A stretch of 64,000 nt of DNA, taken from assembly GCF_000468095.1 (NCBI RefSeq), contig NZ_ASZC01000009.1, positions 80,280 through 144,279 on the forward strand, in the 5' to 3' direction. Below, in pieces: positions 39,501 through 48,114 of this stretch. The notes under the pieces were generated by a model that worked only from the letters and a program-made list of their open reading frames with translations, did not search any database and was not told the origin of the DNA. Position 1 is the stretch's first letter. Each line of letters starts with the position of its first letter. Source of the DNA: Pantoea sp. AS-PWVM4. Lineage in GTDB: Bacteria; Pseudomonadota; Gammaproteobacteria; Enterobacterales; Enterobacteriaceae. The translations under genes were made by a program, and so were the position numbers.

Positions 39501-42078
39501 GTTCGAAGCTGCTGTCTTTGAACGCTTCCGCTTTGATGTTGAACGCATTGTCCAGTTTCGCCAGCGTCATCAGACGGATAAAGTTGTCCTCTTCGCGGGC
39601 TTTATCCGCGAAGCGAATCGGCTGTTCCGTCATATCAATAAAGGTACGGACAGCGATGGTGCCATAGGAATGACCGGCACCCTCGGCGCGCTCTTTAAAC
39701 AGGCCGAGTAACGGGACTTCCGCTTCACCCTGGATTTTCAGCGCGCTTTGATGCCAGTCCACCGCCATCTGGGCGATAGCCGGGAAGCCTGCGCCGCCAA
39801 CCGGGGTTTTAATGTTCGGGAAATATTTCTTCAGCACCGGGTCTTCGGTATCGAGGAAGTTCGGTTCGAAGAATTCACCACAGCTGTAGCTTTCCACGGT
39901 ACACAGGCCCACTTTGCCCATGGTTTTCATCAGCGCTTTTTCTGCGGCTTTGGCATAGCGTTTAAAGGCTTTGTTGCCTTCTTCACCTTCGCCGAATTTC
40001 TCTTCAGCACGCATTTGCACGCCGAGCGGATAAATAGCGGAGGCACCGAAGCCGAGTGCTGCGGCAATGTGGTGAGAAGAGATGCTCTGACCACTTTCGA
40101 CCACCAGCGAGACATCCAGACGCAGGCCTTCCTGCACCAGACGCTGGTTGATGGCGGATACCATCAACAACATCGGGATCGCCGCATGGGTAGAGGAGAT
40201 ATGGCGGTCAGTCAGCACCGCGATTCCGCCCTGCTGACGAGCAAAGTCCACGACCTTCTGAGCCAGATCGTCGATGGCTTTTTCCAGTGCGGCAGCGTTG
40301 GCTGCACGGCTGACGATATCTTTACCGATTACCGGCTCGTACAGCATCTCAAAACGCTGATAAGGCGCAACTTTCTGCTCACGCAGACGCAGCATATCAA
40401 GGTGCGTCAGGATAGGCGTCGGAACGATGATCTGTTGGCCTTTGCTGCGGCCCAGATGCGGTTTGGCACCCAGAGCCACGCGCAGCGTCATGCCATCCGC
40501 TTCACGGATTGAATCGAGCGGTGGGTTCGTCACCTGCGCAAAGCGCTGCGAGAAGTAGTGCGCCATGCCGCCTTCATGATCGGACAAGCCGTTGATGGCA
40601 TTGCCGTAACCCATCGCAGAGATTTTCTCAGCGCCGGTTTGCAGCATCGGGTCCATCATGAATTTGAAGCTTTCCTGGTTGTAGTAGTAGGCCACAAAAC
40701 GCTGATAGGTTTTGAGGTCGCCACCATAACGCAGCGGTGAACCCAGTTTCTCTGCCGGGATCTCCGGCAGTTCATTCAGGTCGACACGCGCCGCGCTCAG
40801 CAGGGCAGGGTAATCTTTCTCAGTCGCCAGTTTTTCCAGTGCTTCTACGGTGGTGTAGGAGCGTTTTTCACGGTGATCGTAATACAGCATGCCGCCCGCT
40901 TCGATACGGCCACGACGCAGTACGCTTTCTGGCGGGAAGGCAATCTGGCCCGCTTCCGACATGGCACCGATATATTCAGCCGTTTCCACAGAACGCAGAG
41001 GACGCAGGCCGAGGCGGTCCAGACGTGCGCCGATCACTTCGCCGTTACCGAAGATCAGTGCTGCCGGGCCATCGTTCTTCTCTTCATACAATGAGAAGTA
41101 TTCCAGCATGGCGCGCACTTCAGTGGAGAGCGAGGTGTCGTTCTCCCATGCTGGCGGCATCATGGAGACGACGGCATTGATCAGGTCGAGATTATCTTCC
41201 ATCAGGCGGCTGTGGATGCTCTGGTCGAGACGTGAGCTGTCTGACTGGCCTTTCGGACGCACAATTTTTTTGCCGCGTGCCAGCGCCAGCGCTGATTCGG
41301 CAATGCGGTTTTTACGGTCTGTGTTCAATTCACCGTTATGCGCCATCAGACGGAACGGTTGCGCCATCGTGGTGTGCGGGTCGGTGTTGGTGGAGAAACG
41401 GGTATGGAAGAACAACCCACGCACCTGATGGTCCGGGTCGGTCAAATCTTTGAAGTATGGGATCACTTCGTTGGAATTCAGGCGTGCTTTAAATACCTGA
41501 GTGCGCGAGGAGAGCGACAGCGGATACAGACCGCCAAATTCGCTTTCAGTAAAGGCCTGCGCTTCAATGTCCAGCAGCGCACGATAGATGCGTTGCTCAA
41601 ATTCGTTCTGGCTGGTGATGTCCTGTGGCGCAGCAAACACCCACTGCACAATCGGCAGCTGGAATTGCAGGGCGGCCGGGCGCGTTACGCTACCGTCCAG
41701 TGGCATGTCGCGTTTTACCAGCACCGGGAAGTTATAGGCGGCCAGCGTTTCTTCCACCAGACGCTCGGCGTTGGCACGCAGTTCGGCATCTTTCGGAACG
41801 AAGAAGTTACCCACGCCAAAACGGCCCGCTTCCAGCGGCTGACCGGTGATTTTCCGGAAGAAGTGCAGAGAAAGGTCGACGTTGACGCCTGCGCCATCGC
41901 CCACGCCTTCAGCTGACATCCCGCCACGGTGCGGCACGGTGCACAGCGCACTGTGTGCCATTTGCAGGATCTCATGAGTCTGCTCGCCGTCCTTACGGGT
42001 AATGAAACCTACACCACAGCTATCACTGCCCGCTGTTGGATCATACAAGCCATAGGGATTAGGTTTTTGAGTGGACAT
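36547..42078 (-). CDS. GltB-like glutamate synthase large-subunit homologue, extended and divergent
   Basis: GltB releases ammonia from glutamine and uses FMN and a [3Fe-4S] cluster to aminate 2-oxoglutarate. This 1,843-residue protein (E. coli about 1,486-1,517) has the class II amidotransferase (Cys21 in SDSCGVGF; HNGELNT; SDSS), the FMN-barrel (PPPHHDTYSIEDLAQLI; GAKPGEGGQLP) and a GXGXG domain (about 1430-1590). Differences: the FMN loop reads GNTGGTGAAS (1190-1199) instead of G(H/Y)DGGTGASP; DGGLKTG reads SGAQQTG; the cluster cysteines are 1267, 1273 and 1277 (C-x5-C-x3-C, not C-x5-C-x4-C). A C-terminal region of about 170 residues lies beyond the usual end. AAGGAG precedes the ATG. It is divergent from arcB as gltB is in E. 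coli. Either a variant GOGAT or a related amination enzyme is possible. Confidence 0.85.
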   Translation of the reverse strand: MSTQKPNPYGLYDPTAGSDSCGVGFITRKDGEQTHEILQMAHSALCTVPHRGGMSAEGVGDGAGVNVDLSLHFFRKITGQPLEAGRFGVGNFFVPKDAELRANAERLVEETLAAYNFPVLVKRDMPLDGSVTRPAALQFQLPIVQWVFAAPQDITSQNEFEQRIYRALLDIEAQAFTESEFGGLYPLSLSSRTQVFKARLNSNEVIPYFKDLTDPDHQVRGLFFHTRFSTNTDPHTTMAQPFRLMAHNGELNTDRKNRIAESALALARGKKIVRPKGQSDSSRLDQSIHSRLMEDNLDLINAVVSMMPPAWENDTSLSTEVRAMLEYFSLYEEKNDGPAALIFGNGEVIGARLDRLGLRPLRSVETAEYIGAMSEAGQIAFPPESVLRRGRIEAGGMLYYDHREKRSYTTVEALEKLATEKDYPALLSAARVDLNELPEIPAEKLGSPLRYGGDLKTYQRFVAYYYNQESFKFMMDPMLQTGAEKISAMGYGNAINGLSDHEGGMAHYFSQRFAQVTNPPLDSIREADGMTLRVALGAKPHLGRSKGQQIIVPTPILTHLDMLRLREQKVAPYQRFEMLYEPVIGKDIVSRAANAAALEKAIDDLAQKVVDFARQQGGIAVLTDRHISSTHAAIPMLLMVSAINQRLVQEGLRLDVSLVVESGQSISSHHIAAALGFGASAIYPLGVQMRAEEKFGEGEEGNKAFKRYAKAAEKALMKTMGKVGLCTVESYSCGEFFEPNFLDTEDPVLKKYFPNIKTPVGGAGFPAIAQMAVDWHQSALKIQGEAEVPLLGLFKERAEGAGHSYGTIAVRTFIDMTEQPIRFADKAREEDNFIRLMTLAKLDNAFNIKAEAFKDSSFERIPNDVIDSFTITPDYRQFSSLMYAERKRRPAALRDILALPCDLTHVDSEAEFGRKLGRYSLVNNGFATRGLQCEAVNGSLNQFTLRLVDAIAGLKPESERLAALARALKTRFADEIEKSEVVNGALSVTAYGKAADYLSRIFTALPSLPLEEIQPAHEITRTFASGAMSHGALVAPAHEAVAHGTNMVGGMSNCGEGGEHYSRHGTIRASRIKQLASGRFGVWAAYLADPMLEELEIKIGQGAKPGEGGQLPAPKVTVEIAAARGGTPGVELVSPPPHHDTYSIEDLAQLIHDCKAARVRVIVKLVSSEGIGTIAVGVAKAGADVINVAGNTGGTGAASVTSLKYTGRVAEIGIAEVHQALCANGLRDKVQLRCSGAQQTGSDVIKSALLGGDSFEFGTTALMMLKCVMAKNCNVKCPAGLTTNAEAFDGDPRQLAQYFINVAQEVREFLARLGLRSLREARGRSDLLHLMDHPLEVGKLDLRAMLTVVPEQKIAKPVYLEKDFELDNGWVEELKDQLVAKGSREIALGAGITLNNRNKSVGGQLAIDIERMLNHELSAEQKAAIPAVLKDDRGRHYLAPATVQIQTSGSAGQSFGAFCNDGMQMKHYGTCNDGVGKGQCGGELVVMSPGGGAQDSDGNVLIGNFALFGATGGRLFVQGQAGDRFAVRNSGATAVVEGVGDFCCEYMTNGAILNLGTFGKGFGNGMSGGFAYQYDPYGSLAAHAAGDSVLFGSIADEDEMAKVHKQAVLTMLNWHLEATNSPRAAWLLANWETECHHFVYVMPRSLLLYQDGGEILKAKSRKDLLEELSTSLAAHQVAKFKSAWRAGKTIADGAVPAYGATDTLEMFVLLNNYTVLSFAQQLALSKLPKGTSVEDPAVEKAVRNLLMTEDFSLVSKLQRHARSAIENYNDDELASLIASKRMSDYKAALTQRNIRSMDSLATYGWIIYQDACNREVLGHLPDFEELFARAALPEIAAAVGKLS

Positions 42079-42420
42079 TGAGGTCTCCTTAAACTGCTTT
42101 TGACATTACCTGCATTATTTCAAGTACAGAGCACTGCTGAGTCAGCTCACAGGCGCTGTATCAATTTCTGCTCCGCTCGGCAATGAGCGGGCGTCGCAAC
42201 ACCGAGCAATTCCTCTCAAGACATAGTATGGACGTCCTTGATGAGCTGCTCTTTAATCCGGGTCTCTTAACTGGAGATAACTTGCATCTAGAGGGAGTCT
42301 TCTTGCTGCATAGATATGCCGAGACACTGGCCCGACAGGAAAGCATCCAGCGGAATTCCAACTTATCGGGAAAGCGTACTCAGGTCAAATAGCCAGCTTT
42401 ATTGAGGGTAATATGCTTTT
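42079..42420 (-). promoter_or_regulatory. Leader and control region of the gltB-like operon
   Basis: There is no credible gene. On the minus strand, GCTCGG (42207-42202) and CCGAGC (42180-42175) can pair around a 21-base loop, about 100 nt before the start codon. Short frames on both strands (60-70 codons) lack family features. A long structured leader is suggested, but no promoter was firmly placed. Confidence 0.4.
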
Positions 42421-42778
42421 TTGTCGCTTAAGTTTATGATTTTTATTATTAATTTGGTGAAAAAGTTGACAGTGTACCCCCGCGTAATCCCGCAGGAAGT
42501 GTGAGCCGTCTCACTGTGGTGCAGCCATCAAATCTCTGCACCATGCTGGGGAAGGAAATGTTTTCAGCATAAAATGCTGTTTGGACCACTTCGTGCACAG
42601 GATGTATCTGTTTTTCTTATGGCGTCATATTTGAATCAGACCAGGGGTCGTCATTAGTAAAATTAATCATCAGAGGCGTGCTTAAAACAGCGCTTAAGTT
42701 GAATGGATATGCAAAAAGGAACAGCAACCATCGGACGATATGGCTGCCAGGGTATTGATTCGCACGAGGTGCTGAGAA
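42421..42778. other. Intergenic region, no gene recognised
   Basis: Low-GC sequence lies between the gltB-like leader and the arcB side. No frame with recognisable features was seen; yhcC, which E. coli has between gltB and arcB, is absent. Confidence 0.5.
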
Positions 42779-42780
42779 AT

Positions 42781-42800
42781 GGGCCGCAAAAGCGCGGCCC
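42781..42800. terminator. GC-rich hairpin after the 42-codon minus-strand frame
   Basis: GGGCCGC and GCGGCCC form a 7-bp stem with an AAAAGC loop. It lies 23 bp after the stop of the frame at 42824-42952, but it has no strong T tract. Terminator function is uncertain. Confidence 0.45.
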
Positions 42801-42823
42801 TCCAGATTATTCAGTTGGCGGAA

Positions 42824-42952
42824 TTAGTCAAGCGCTTTCAGCATAATGGCGGGAACGTCGGCGAAATAGTCCGGCAATGCACCATAACGGGGCATAACCT
42901 CAGCGATTGGGTATGGGCAACCAGCGCGGAGCGCGGATAATTGCGCTATCAT
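42824..42952 (-). CDS. Possible 42-residue peptide or gene remnant divergent from arcB
   Basis: A short frame begins ATG-ATA-GCG-CAA and runs MIAQLSALRAGCPYPIAEVM, then PRYGALPDYFADVPAIMLKALD. The codon use and the balanced composition look protein-like, and a GC-rich hairpin follows the stop. It overlaps the non-coding arcB leader. No ribosome site is obvious. It may be the tail of a gene whose front was lost, or a small peptide. I do not recognise it. Confidence 0.35.
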   Translation of the reverse strand: MIAQLSALRAGCPYPIAEVMPRYGALPDYFADVPAIMLKALD

Positions 42953-42980
42953 GAGCCAGATTTCGTTCAGGGAGCGGGTA

Positions 42981-45314
42981 ATGAAACAGATTCGTCTTTT
43001 AGCGCAGTACTACGTTGATTTAATGGTCAAACTGGGACTGGTACGCTTTTCGCTACTGTTGGCTTCGGCACTGGTGGTGCTGGCGATGGTGGTCCAGATG
43101 GCCGTCACTATGGTCCTGCGCGGTCATGTTGAGAGCATTGATGTGGTGCGTTCGGTGTTCTTTGGTCTGCTGATTACCCCCTGGGCGGTCTATTTCCTCT
43201 CGGTCGTGGTTGATCAACTGGAAGAGTCGCGTCAGCGTCTCTCCCGCCTGGTGGATAAGCTGGAGGAGATGCGCACGCGCGATCTTGAGCTGAATCAGCA
43301 GATGAAAGAAACCATTACCCAGCTCAACCAGGAGATTGCCGACCGTATTAAAGCCGAACAGGCGCGTGAGCAGGTGATGGATAAACTGCGCGAAGAGATG
43401 GCCCGGCGTGAGCAGGCGCAGATTGAACTGGAGCAGCAATCCTCCTTCCTGCGATCATTCCTTGATGCGTCACCGGATCTGGTGTTCTACCGCAATATCG
43501 ACAAGCAATTCTCCGGGTGTAACCGGGCGATGGAGCTGCTGACCGGATTGAGTGAGAAACAGCTGATTGGCCTGACGCCGCGCGATATTTACGACGAAGA
43601 TGCCGCAACCAAGGTGCTGGAAACGGATGAAAAAGTATTCCGGCACAATGTCTCCCTGACTTACGAACAGTGGCTGCAATATCCCGATGGGCGTAAAGCC
43701 TGTTTCGAAATCCGTAAAGTGCCTTATTACGACCGCGTTGGGAAACGCAGTGGCCTGATGGGCTTTGGACGTGATATTACCGAGCGTAAGCGCTATCAGG
43801 ACGCGCTGGAGAACGCCAGCCGTGAGAAAACCACCTTTATCTCAACTATCAGCCACGAGCTGCGTACGCCGCTTAACGGCATTGTTGGCCTGAGCCGCAT
43901 TCTGTTGGATACCGACCTCAATCAGGAGCAGTTGAAGTACCTGAAAACCATTCACGTCTCCGCCATCACCCTGGGCAACATCTTTAATGATGTGATTGAG
44001 GTGGACAAAATCGAGCGACGTAAAGTGCAACTCGATAACCAACCGCTCGACTTTACCGGCTTCCTGGCGGACCTGGAAAACCTCTCTGGTCTGCTGGCAC
44101 AGCCGAAAGGGCTAAAGTTTGTCATGTCGCCTGAACTGCCGTTGCCCCATAAAATTTCGGCGGATGGCACCCGACTGCGGCAGATCCTGTGGAATCTGAT
44201 TGGTAACGCGGTGAAATTTACCCAGCAGGGCGAGATCGTGGTACGCGTTGCCTATCACCAGGATGAGACGCTGCATTTTGAGGTGGAAGACTCCGGCATG
44301 GGGATCCCACAAGAGGAACAGGACAAAATCTTCGCCATGTATTATCAGGTGAAAGATCAGCATGGTGGTAAACCCGCCACGGGCACGGGGATTGGACTGG
44401 CAGTATCACGTCGTCTGGCACAGGCGATGGGCGGCGATATCACGGTACGTAGTGTTCAGGGGCAGGGTTCCTGCTTCACCGTCGAGATCAAGGCACCACG
44501 GGTCGCGGAAGAGGTTGAGGACGACAATCTGGACGATGCGATGCCACTGCCGGCGTTGCATGTCCTGTTGGTTGAGGATATTGAACTGAACGTGATTGTG
44601 GCGCGTTCGGTGCTGGAGAAGCTCGGTTGTAGCGTGGAGGTGGCGATGACCGGCACCGCCGCGCTGGAGATGTTCGACCCGCAGGAGTTTGATTTGGTGC
44701 TGCTGGATATCCAGTTACCGGATATGACCGGCCTTGATGTGTCGCGTGCCATTCATCAGCGACATGCCGGAGAGATGCTGCCACCGTTAGTGGCTCTGAC
44801 CGCCAACGTGCTGAAAGATAAAAAAGAGTATCTGGATGCCGGGATGGATGATGTGCTGAGCAAACCACTGGCCGTCCCTGCACTGACCGCGATGATCAAA
44901 AAGTTCTGGGATTATCAGGCGGAAACCGACGCCCCGATGGCTGAACCGTCAGAGGAGAAAAACCGGACGCTGCTGGATGTGCCCATGCTGGAACAGTATA
45001 TCGAGCTGGTGGGGCCTGGGTTGATTACGCAAAGTCTGACGATGTTTGAAAAGATGATGCCAGGCTACCTCGACGTGCTTGACTCGAACATGATGGCGCG
45101 CGACCAGAAAGGCATTGCCGAAGAGGGTCACAAAATCAAAGGTGCAGCGGGTTCGGTCGGTTTGCTGCATCTGCAAAAGCTGGCTAAACAGATCCAGTCA
45201 CCCGAATTGCCTGCGTGGTGGGACAACGTTCAGGAGTGGATCGACGAATTAAAACAAGAATGGCAGCATGACGTGAATGTCTTACGTGAATGGGTTGCAG
45301 CGCGGGAAAAGTAA
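42981..45314 (+). CDS. arcB: Aerobic respiration hybrid sensor kinase ArcB
   Basis: ArcB senses the redox state of the quinone pool and phosphorylates ArcA, repressing aerobic genes at low oxygen. The 777 residues (E. coli 778) have two membrane helices, a PAS domain (about 150-275), the kinase with His292 in STISHELRTPLNG, a receiver with Asp576 in LLDIQLPD, and an Hpt domain with His717 in GHKIKGAAG. The three phosphosites have the E. coli numbers. The ATG at 42981 (MKQIRLLAQYYVD) is chosen because GGAG lies upstream and it matches the family; a start at 42951 adds ten unlike residues. Confidence 0.97.
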   Translation: MKQIRLLAQYYVDLMVKLGLVRFSLLLASALVVLAMVVQMAVTMVLRGHVESIDVVRSVFFGLLITPWAVYFLSVVVDQLEESRQRLSRLVDKLEEMRTRDLELNQQMKETITQLNQEIADRIKAEQAREQVMDKLREEMARREQAQIELEQQSSFLRSFLDASPDLVFYRNIDKQFSGCNRAMELLTGLSEKQLIGLTPRDIYDEDAATKVLETDEKVFRHNVSLTYEQWLQYPDGRKACFEIRKVPYYDRVGKRSGLMGFGRDITERKRYQDALENASREKTTFISTISHELRTPLNGIVGLSRILLDTDLNQEQLKYLKTIHVSAITLGNIFNDVIEVDKIERRKVQLDNQPLDFTGFLADLENLSGLLAQPKGLKFVMSPELPLPHKISADGTRLRQILWNLIGNAVKFTQQGEIVVRVAYHQDETLHFEVEDSGMGIPQEEQDKIFAMYYQVKDQHGGKPATGTGIGLAVSRRLAQAMGGDITVRSVQGQGSCFTVEIKAPRVAEEVEDDNLDDAMPLPALHVLLVEDIELNVIVARSVLEKLGCSVEVAMTGTAALEMFDPQEFDLVLLDIQLPDMTGLDVSRAIHQRHAGEMLPPLVALTANVLKDKKEYLDAGMDDVLSKPLAVPALTAMIKKFWDYQAETDAPMAEPSEEKNRTLLDVPMLEQYIELVGPGLITQSLTMFEKMMPGYLDVLDSNMMARDQKGIAEEGHKIKGAAGSVGLLHLQKLAKQIQSPELPAWWDNVQEWIDELKQEWQHDVNVLREWVAAREK

Positions 45315-45957
45315 CAAGGACCAGAAAAAAATGACCCCAGTCGAAACCGGGGTGCGCGAATACTGCGCCAACACCAGGGAAAATGGCGCTGCTGCTATTA
45401 TTTGAGGTCTATCCTGAGCAACAGCGTGGTATTGGTTAACGCTTCAAAACCACCTTAGCAAATTCGTCACCACTTGTGACAAGATTCATTAAATTGTGTG
45501 ATGTTGAGCAGCGTTTAAATACAGAAAACATTAATTTGCTGACACAGTCAAGCAAGGAATCAATTTCTTTGACTCATTGCATTAATTTTGACCAGTCGTT
45601 CTGTTTTTGGTCGGGTTTTAACTCGCTGAAGTGACGTAAAAACCCGGCAAGTGCGACGAAAGTCGCCTGGTCAGGAAAAATTCGCTTTTTTTCGTAGTAA
45701 ATGCATGAAATATGGCATGAAACACGGTTGGTAGCGCGGGTTATCCAAAACGTTTTGGAAACCATCGATAGAAAGTTCCAGATTCAGGTTTTAACGATGG
45801 ATGTAAACCAAAAAGTAGACAAATTGCTTAACCAGAATTCGAAGATAGCGCAAAGCCCTTGCGGATAATTTACACATTTTTTTCGGAATGCTCTCAATAA
45901 TCAATGAGAGGGATCAACCACTGTGAAATTTCAATGTTAAGTATCGTGAACCAATTT
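45315..45957. other. AT-rich intergenic region replacing elbB
   Basis: E. coli has elbB between arcB and mtgA; here about 900 bp without an assured gene separates them. A minus-strand frame at 45574-45765 (63 codons: IYYEKKRIFPDQATFVALAGF, HFSELKPDQKQN) looks mildly protein-like but has no recognised family or ribosome site. The pairing ACCCC/GGGGT near 45335-45354 after arcB lacks a T tract. Confidence 0.45.
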
Positions 45958-45976
45958 GCGTGATCTGGATCACATT
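45958..45976. promoter_or_regulatory. CRP/FNR-like dyad upstream of the mtgA-side small frame
   Basis: GTGATCTGGATCAC is a perfect dyad (CRP-like GTGA...TCAC) inside GCGTGATCTGGATCACATT. It lies about 105 bp before the 34-codon frame and 235 bp before mtgA. Confidence 0.5.
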
Positions 45977-46078
45977 CAATGAAGTGTCTGTCAGCAACTT
46001 TTTCGATGAGTATTTAAGCATGGAACCGATTCCTTCATAGCGGAAGTGCTTGATGTATTTGGCTCTATTAAAGGAACG

Positions 46079-46183
46079 ATGGTTGCGCAGGCAATGAATT
46101 TGTTTGATAAATCAACTGGTCAGGCAGCGATTCTTCGTATTCGACTATCATCGAATGCTATGGTGACCTTGGTGATTGATTAA
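46079..46183 (+). CDS. Possible 34-residue peptide upstream of mtgA
   Basis: The frame runs MVAQAMNLFDKSTGQAAILR then IRLSSNAMVTLVID, with AAAGGA 3 bases before the ATG. It may be longer upstream in the same frame (LDVFGSIKGT precedes it without a start). It ends 27 bp before mtgA, so translation could be coupled to it. The family is unknown; a remnant of a larger gene is possible. Confidence 0.35.
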   Translation: MVAQAMNLFDKSTGQAAILRIRLSSNAMVTLVID

Positions 46184-46210
46184 TACAGGGAACAGGTAAG
46201 AGATAATTTG

Positions 46211-46933
46211 ATGGCTAAGAATAAAGGGAAACTTTGGCAACGTGTAAAAGTGTGGATCGCAAAATTTCTTCTCGCCTGGCTGGGTATTTGGCTGGCAGGG
46301 ATTTTGCTATTTTCCTTCTTGCCGGTGCCTTTTTCCGCAGTGATGGTTGAACGACAGCTGGGTGCCTGGCTGCACGGCAATTTTGACTATGTGGCGCATT
46401 CGGATTGGGTCAGCATGGATGAGATCTCACCGTGGATGGCGCTGGCGGTCATTGCCTCTGAAGATCAAAAATTTCCAGAACACTGGGGATTTGACGTTGC
46501 CGCGATTCAGTCGGTGCTGGATAACGAGGGTGATGAACGGATGCGTGGTGCTTCGACGCTATCGCAACAAACCGCGAAAAACCTGTTTTTGTGGGATGGA
46601 CGCAGTTGGGTTCGTAAAGGGCTGGAAGCGGGATTGACGGTAGGAATCGAAACGGTCTGGACCAAGCGACGCATTCTTACGGTCTATCTGAATATCGCCG
46701 AATTTGGCAACGGTGTGTTTGGGGTAGAAGAGGCATCCCAGCGCTATTTTCACAAACCCGCCAGTCGCCTGACTATGGCAGAAGCGGCGCTGCTGGCGGC
46801 GGTATTGCCTAATCCGATCCGTTTTCGCGCCGACGCCCCTTCAGGTTACATCCGTCAGAGACAGCAATGGATTATGCGCCAGATGCGGCAACTGGGTGGG
46901 GAAGGTTTCCTTAACCGCTACAAATTGCACTGA
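46211..46933 (+). CDS. mtgA: Monofunctional peptidoglycan glycosyltransferase MtgA
   Basis: MtgA polymerises lipid II into glycan strands at the inner membrane and belongs to the GT51 family. The 240 residues have an N-terminal membrane helix (about 14-38), then the catalytic domain with [14 protein letters not shown] (residues 80-93, catalytic Glu), [17 protein letters not shown] and [27 protein letters not shown] motif. The ATG at 46211 is preferred to a TTG at 46208. The stop is 6 bp from the convergent npr stop. Confidence 0.95.
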   Translation: MAKNKGKLWQRVKVWIAKFLLAWLGIWLAGILLFSFLPVPFSAVMVERQLGAWLHGNFDYVAHSDWVSMDEISPWMALAVIASEDQKFPEHWGFDVAAIQSVLDNEGDERMRGASTLSQQTAKNLFLWDGRSWVRKGLEAGLTVGIETVWTKRRILTVYLNIAEFGNGVFGVEEASQRYFHKPASRLTMAEAALLAAVLPNPIRFRADAPSGYIRQRQQWIMRQMRQLGGEGFLNRYKLH

Positions 46934-46938
46934 AGCGG

Positions 46939-47211
46939 TTAATCCTCATCAAAACCGGCTTCAAACAATTCAATTACCGCTGCCAGCGCCTGGGTTTCTT
47001 CCGGGCCGCTGGCTTCAATCTCAATATGGCCGCCTTTGGCGGAATCCAGCATCAGCAGCGCAATTACGCTGCTGGCTTCCGCTTCCGTTCCTGCTTCATT
47101 ACGCAGCAGCACTTCTGCGTCGAAACTTTGCACCAGTTCAAACAACTTCATCGCCGGGCGCGCATGCATGCCCAATTTATTACGAATCTCAACGGTTTGC
47201 TTCACGGTCAT
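46939..47211 (-). CDS. npr: Phosphocarrier NPr
   Basis: NPr passes phosphate from EI-Ntr to EIIA-Ntr in the nitrogen-PTS relay. The 90 residues form the HPr fold with the phosphorylated His16 in [11 protein letters not shown] and a conserved C-terminal regulatory stretch. It overlaps rapZ by 4 bases (ATGA), implying coupling. It is last in the hpf-ptsN-rapZ-npr row behind rpoN. ptsP is not in this window. Confidence 0.95.
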   Translation of the reverse strand: MTVKQTVEIRNKLGMHARPAMKLFELVQSFDAEVLLRNEAGTEAEASSVIALLMLDSAKGGHIEIEASGPEETQALAAVIELFEAGFDED

Positions 47212-48062
47212 GATTTGCGTTTTTCCAGGGTGCGATGACGGGATTGCACATTTTTACCGCGCGAACGGAAATAGTCGGCCAGTTGTTCAGCGATATAGAC
47301 CGAACGATGCTTACCACCGGTACAACCGATTGCGACAGTGAGATAGCTACGATTATTGGTTTCCAGCATGGGGAGCCACAATTCAAGGTAGCTGCGTGTC
47401 TGATAGATAAAGTTGTGCACTTCAGTATGCCGGTCAAGGAACGCGGCCACCGGGCGATCAAGGCCGGTCATCGGACGCAGTTTTGGGTCCCAGTGTGGGT
47501 TAGGCAGAAAACGCACATCAAACACATAATCGGCATCAATCGGAATGCCATGCTTGAAGCCAAAGGATTCAAACACCATCGTCAGCTCGCGTTCGCGTTT
47601 ACCCAGCAGACGGGTGCGAAGCATTTCAGCCAACTCATGCACCGACATCTCGGAGGTATCAATGATCAGGTCAGCCCGTGAACGCAGTGGTTCAAGCAGG
47701 TCGCTCTCCTCATCAATCGCGCTTTCCAGTGACAAATTCTTACTGGAGAGTGGATGCAGGCGACGTGTGTCGCTGTAGCGACGGATCAGCGTGTTGCGAT
47801 CGGCGTCGAGGAACAGCAACTGTGGCGAAAACGAGTCCGGCAGGTTGTTAAGCGCGGTTTCGAAAATCTCTGGTGATTCCGGCATATTGCGCACGTCGAT
47901 ACTGACGGCAGCAGAGATGTTGCGTTCGCTTAAGGTATTGGCCAGTTCTGGCAGCAATACCACTGGCAGGTTATCGACACAGTAAAACCCCATGTCCTCA
48001 AGCGCACGCAACGCGACTGATTTTCCTGAGCCTGACCGACCGCTAACGATCATCAGCACCAT
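47208..48062 (-). CDS. rapZ: RNase adaptor protein RapZ
   Basis: RapZ binds the sRNAs GlmY and GlmZ and controls glucosamine-6-phosphate synthase levels by directing RNase E to GlmZ. The 284 residues have a Walker [11 protein letters not shown] (7-16), [11 protein letters not shown] and a C-terminal RNA-binding region ([31 protein letters not shown]). The start is set at 48062 (MVLMIVSGR); a GTG at 48065 adds one residue. It overlaps npr by 4 bases and follows ptsN by 52 bp. Confidence 0.96.
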   Translation of the reverse strand: MVLMIVSGRSGSGKSVALRALEDMGFYCVDNLPVVLLPELANTLSERNISAAVSIDVRNMPESPEIFETALNNLPDSFSPQLLFLDADRNTLIRRYSDTRRLHPLSSKNLSLESAIDEESDLLEPLRSRADLIIDTSEMSVHELAEMLRTRLLGKRERELTMVFESFGFKHGIPIDADYVFDVRFLPNPHWDPKLRPMTGLDRPVAAFLDRHTEVHNFIYQTRSYLELWLPMLETNNRSYLTVAIGCTGGKHRSVYIAEQLADYFRSRGKNVQSRHRTLEKRKS

Positions 48063-48114
48063 CACATTTCTCCCGTTTTAAACCGGCGCATTGGCCGGTA
48101 AAAGTATCTGTCGC

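Noticed and set aside
42183..42392. 69-codon plus-strand frame in the gltB-like leader
   Set aside because: No ribosome site and no family; overlapped by an equally featureless minus-strand frame.
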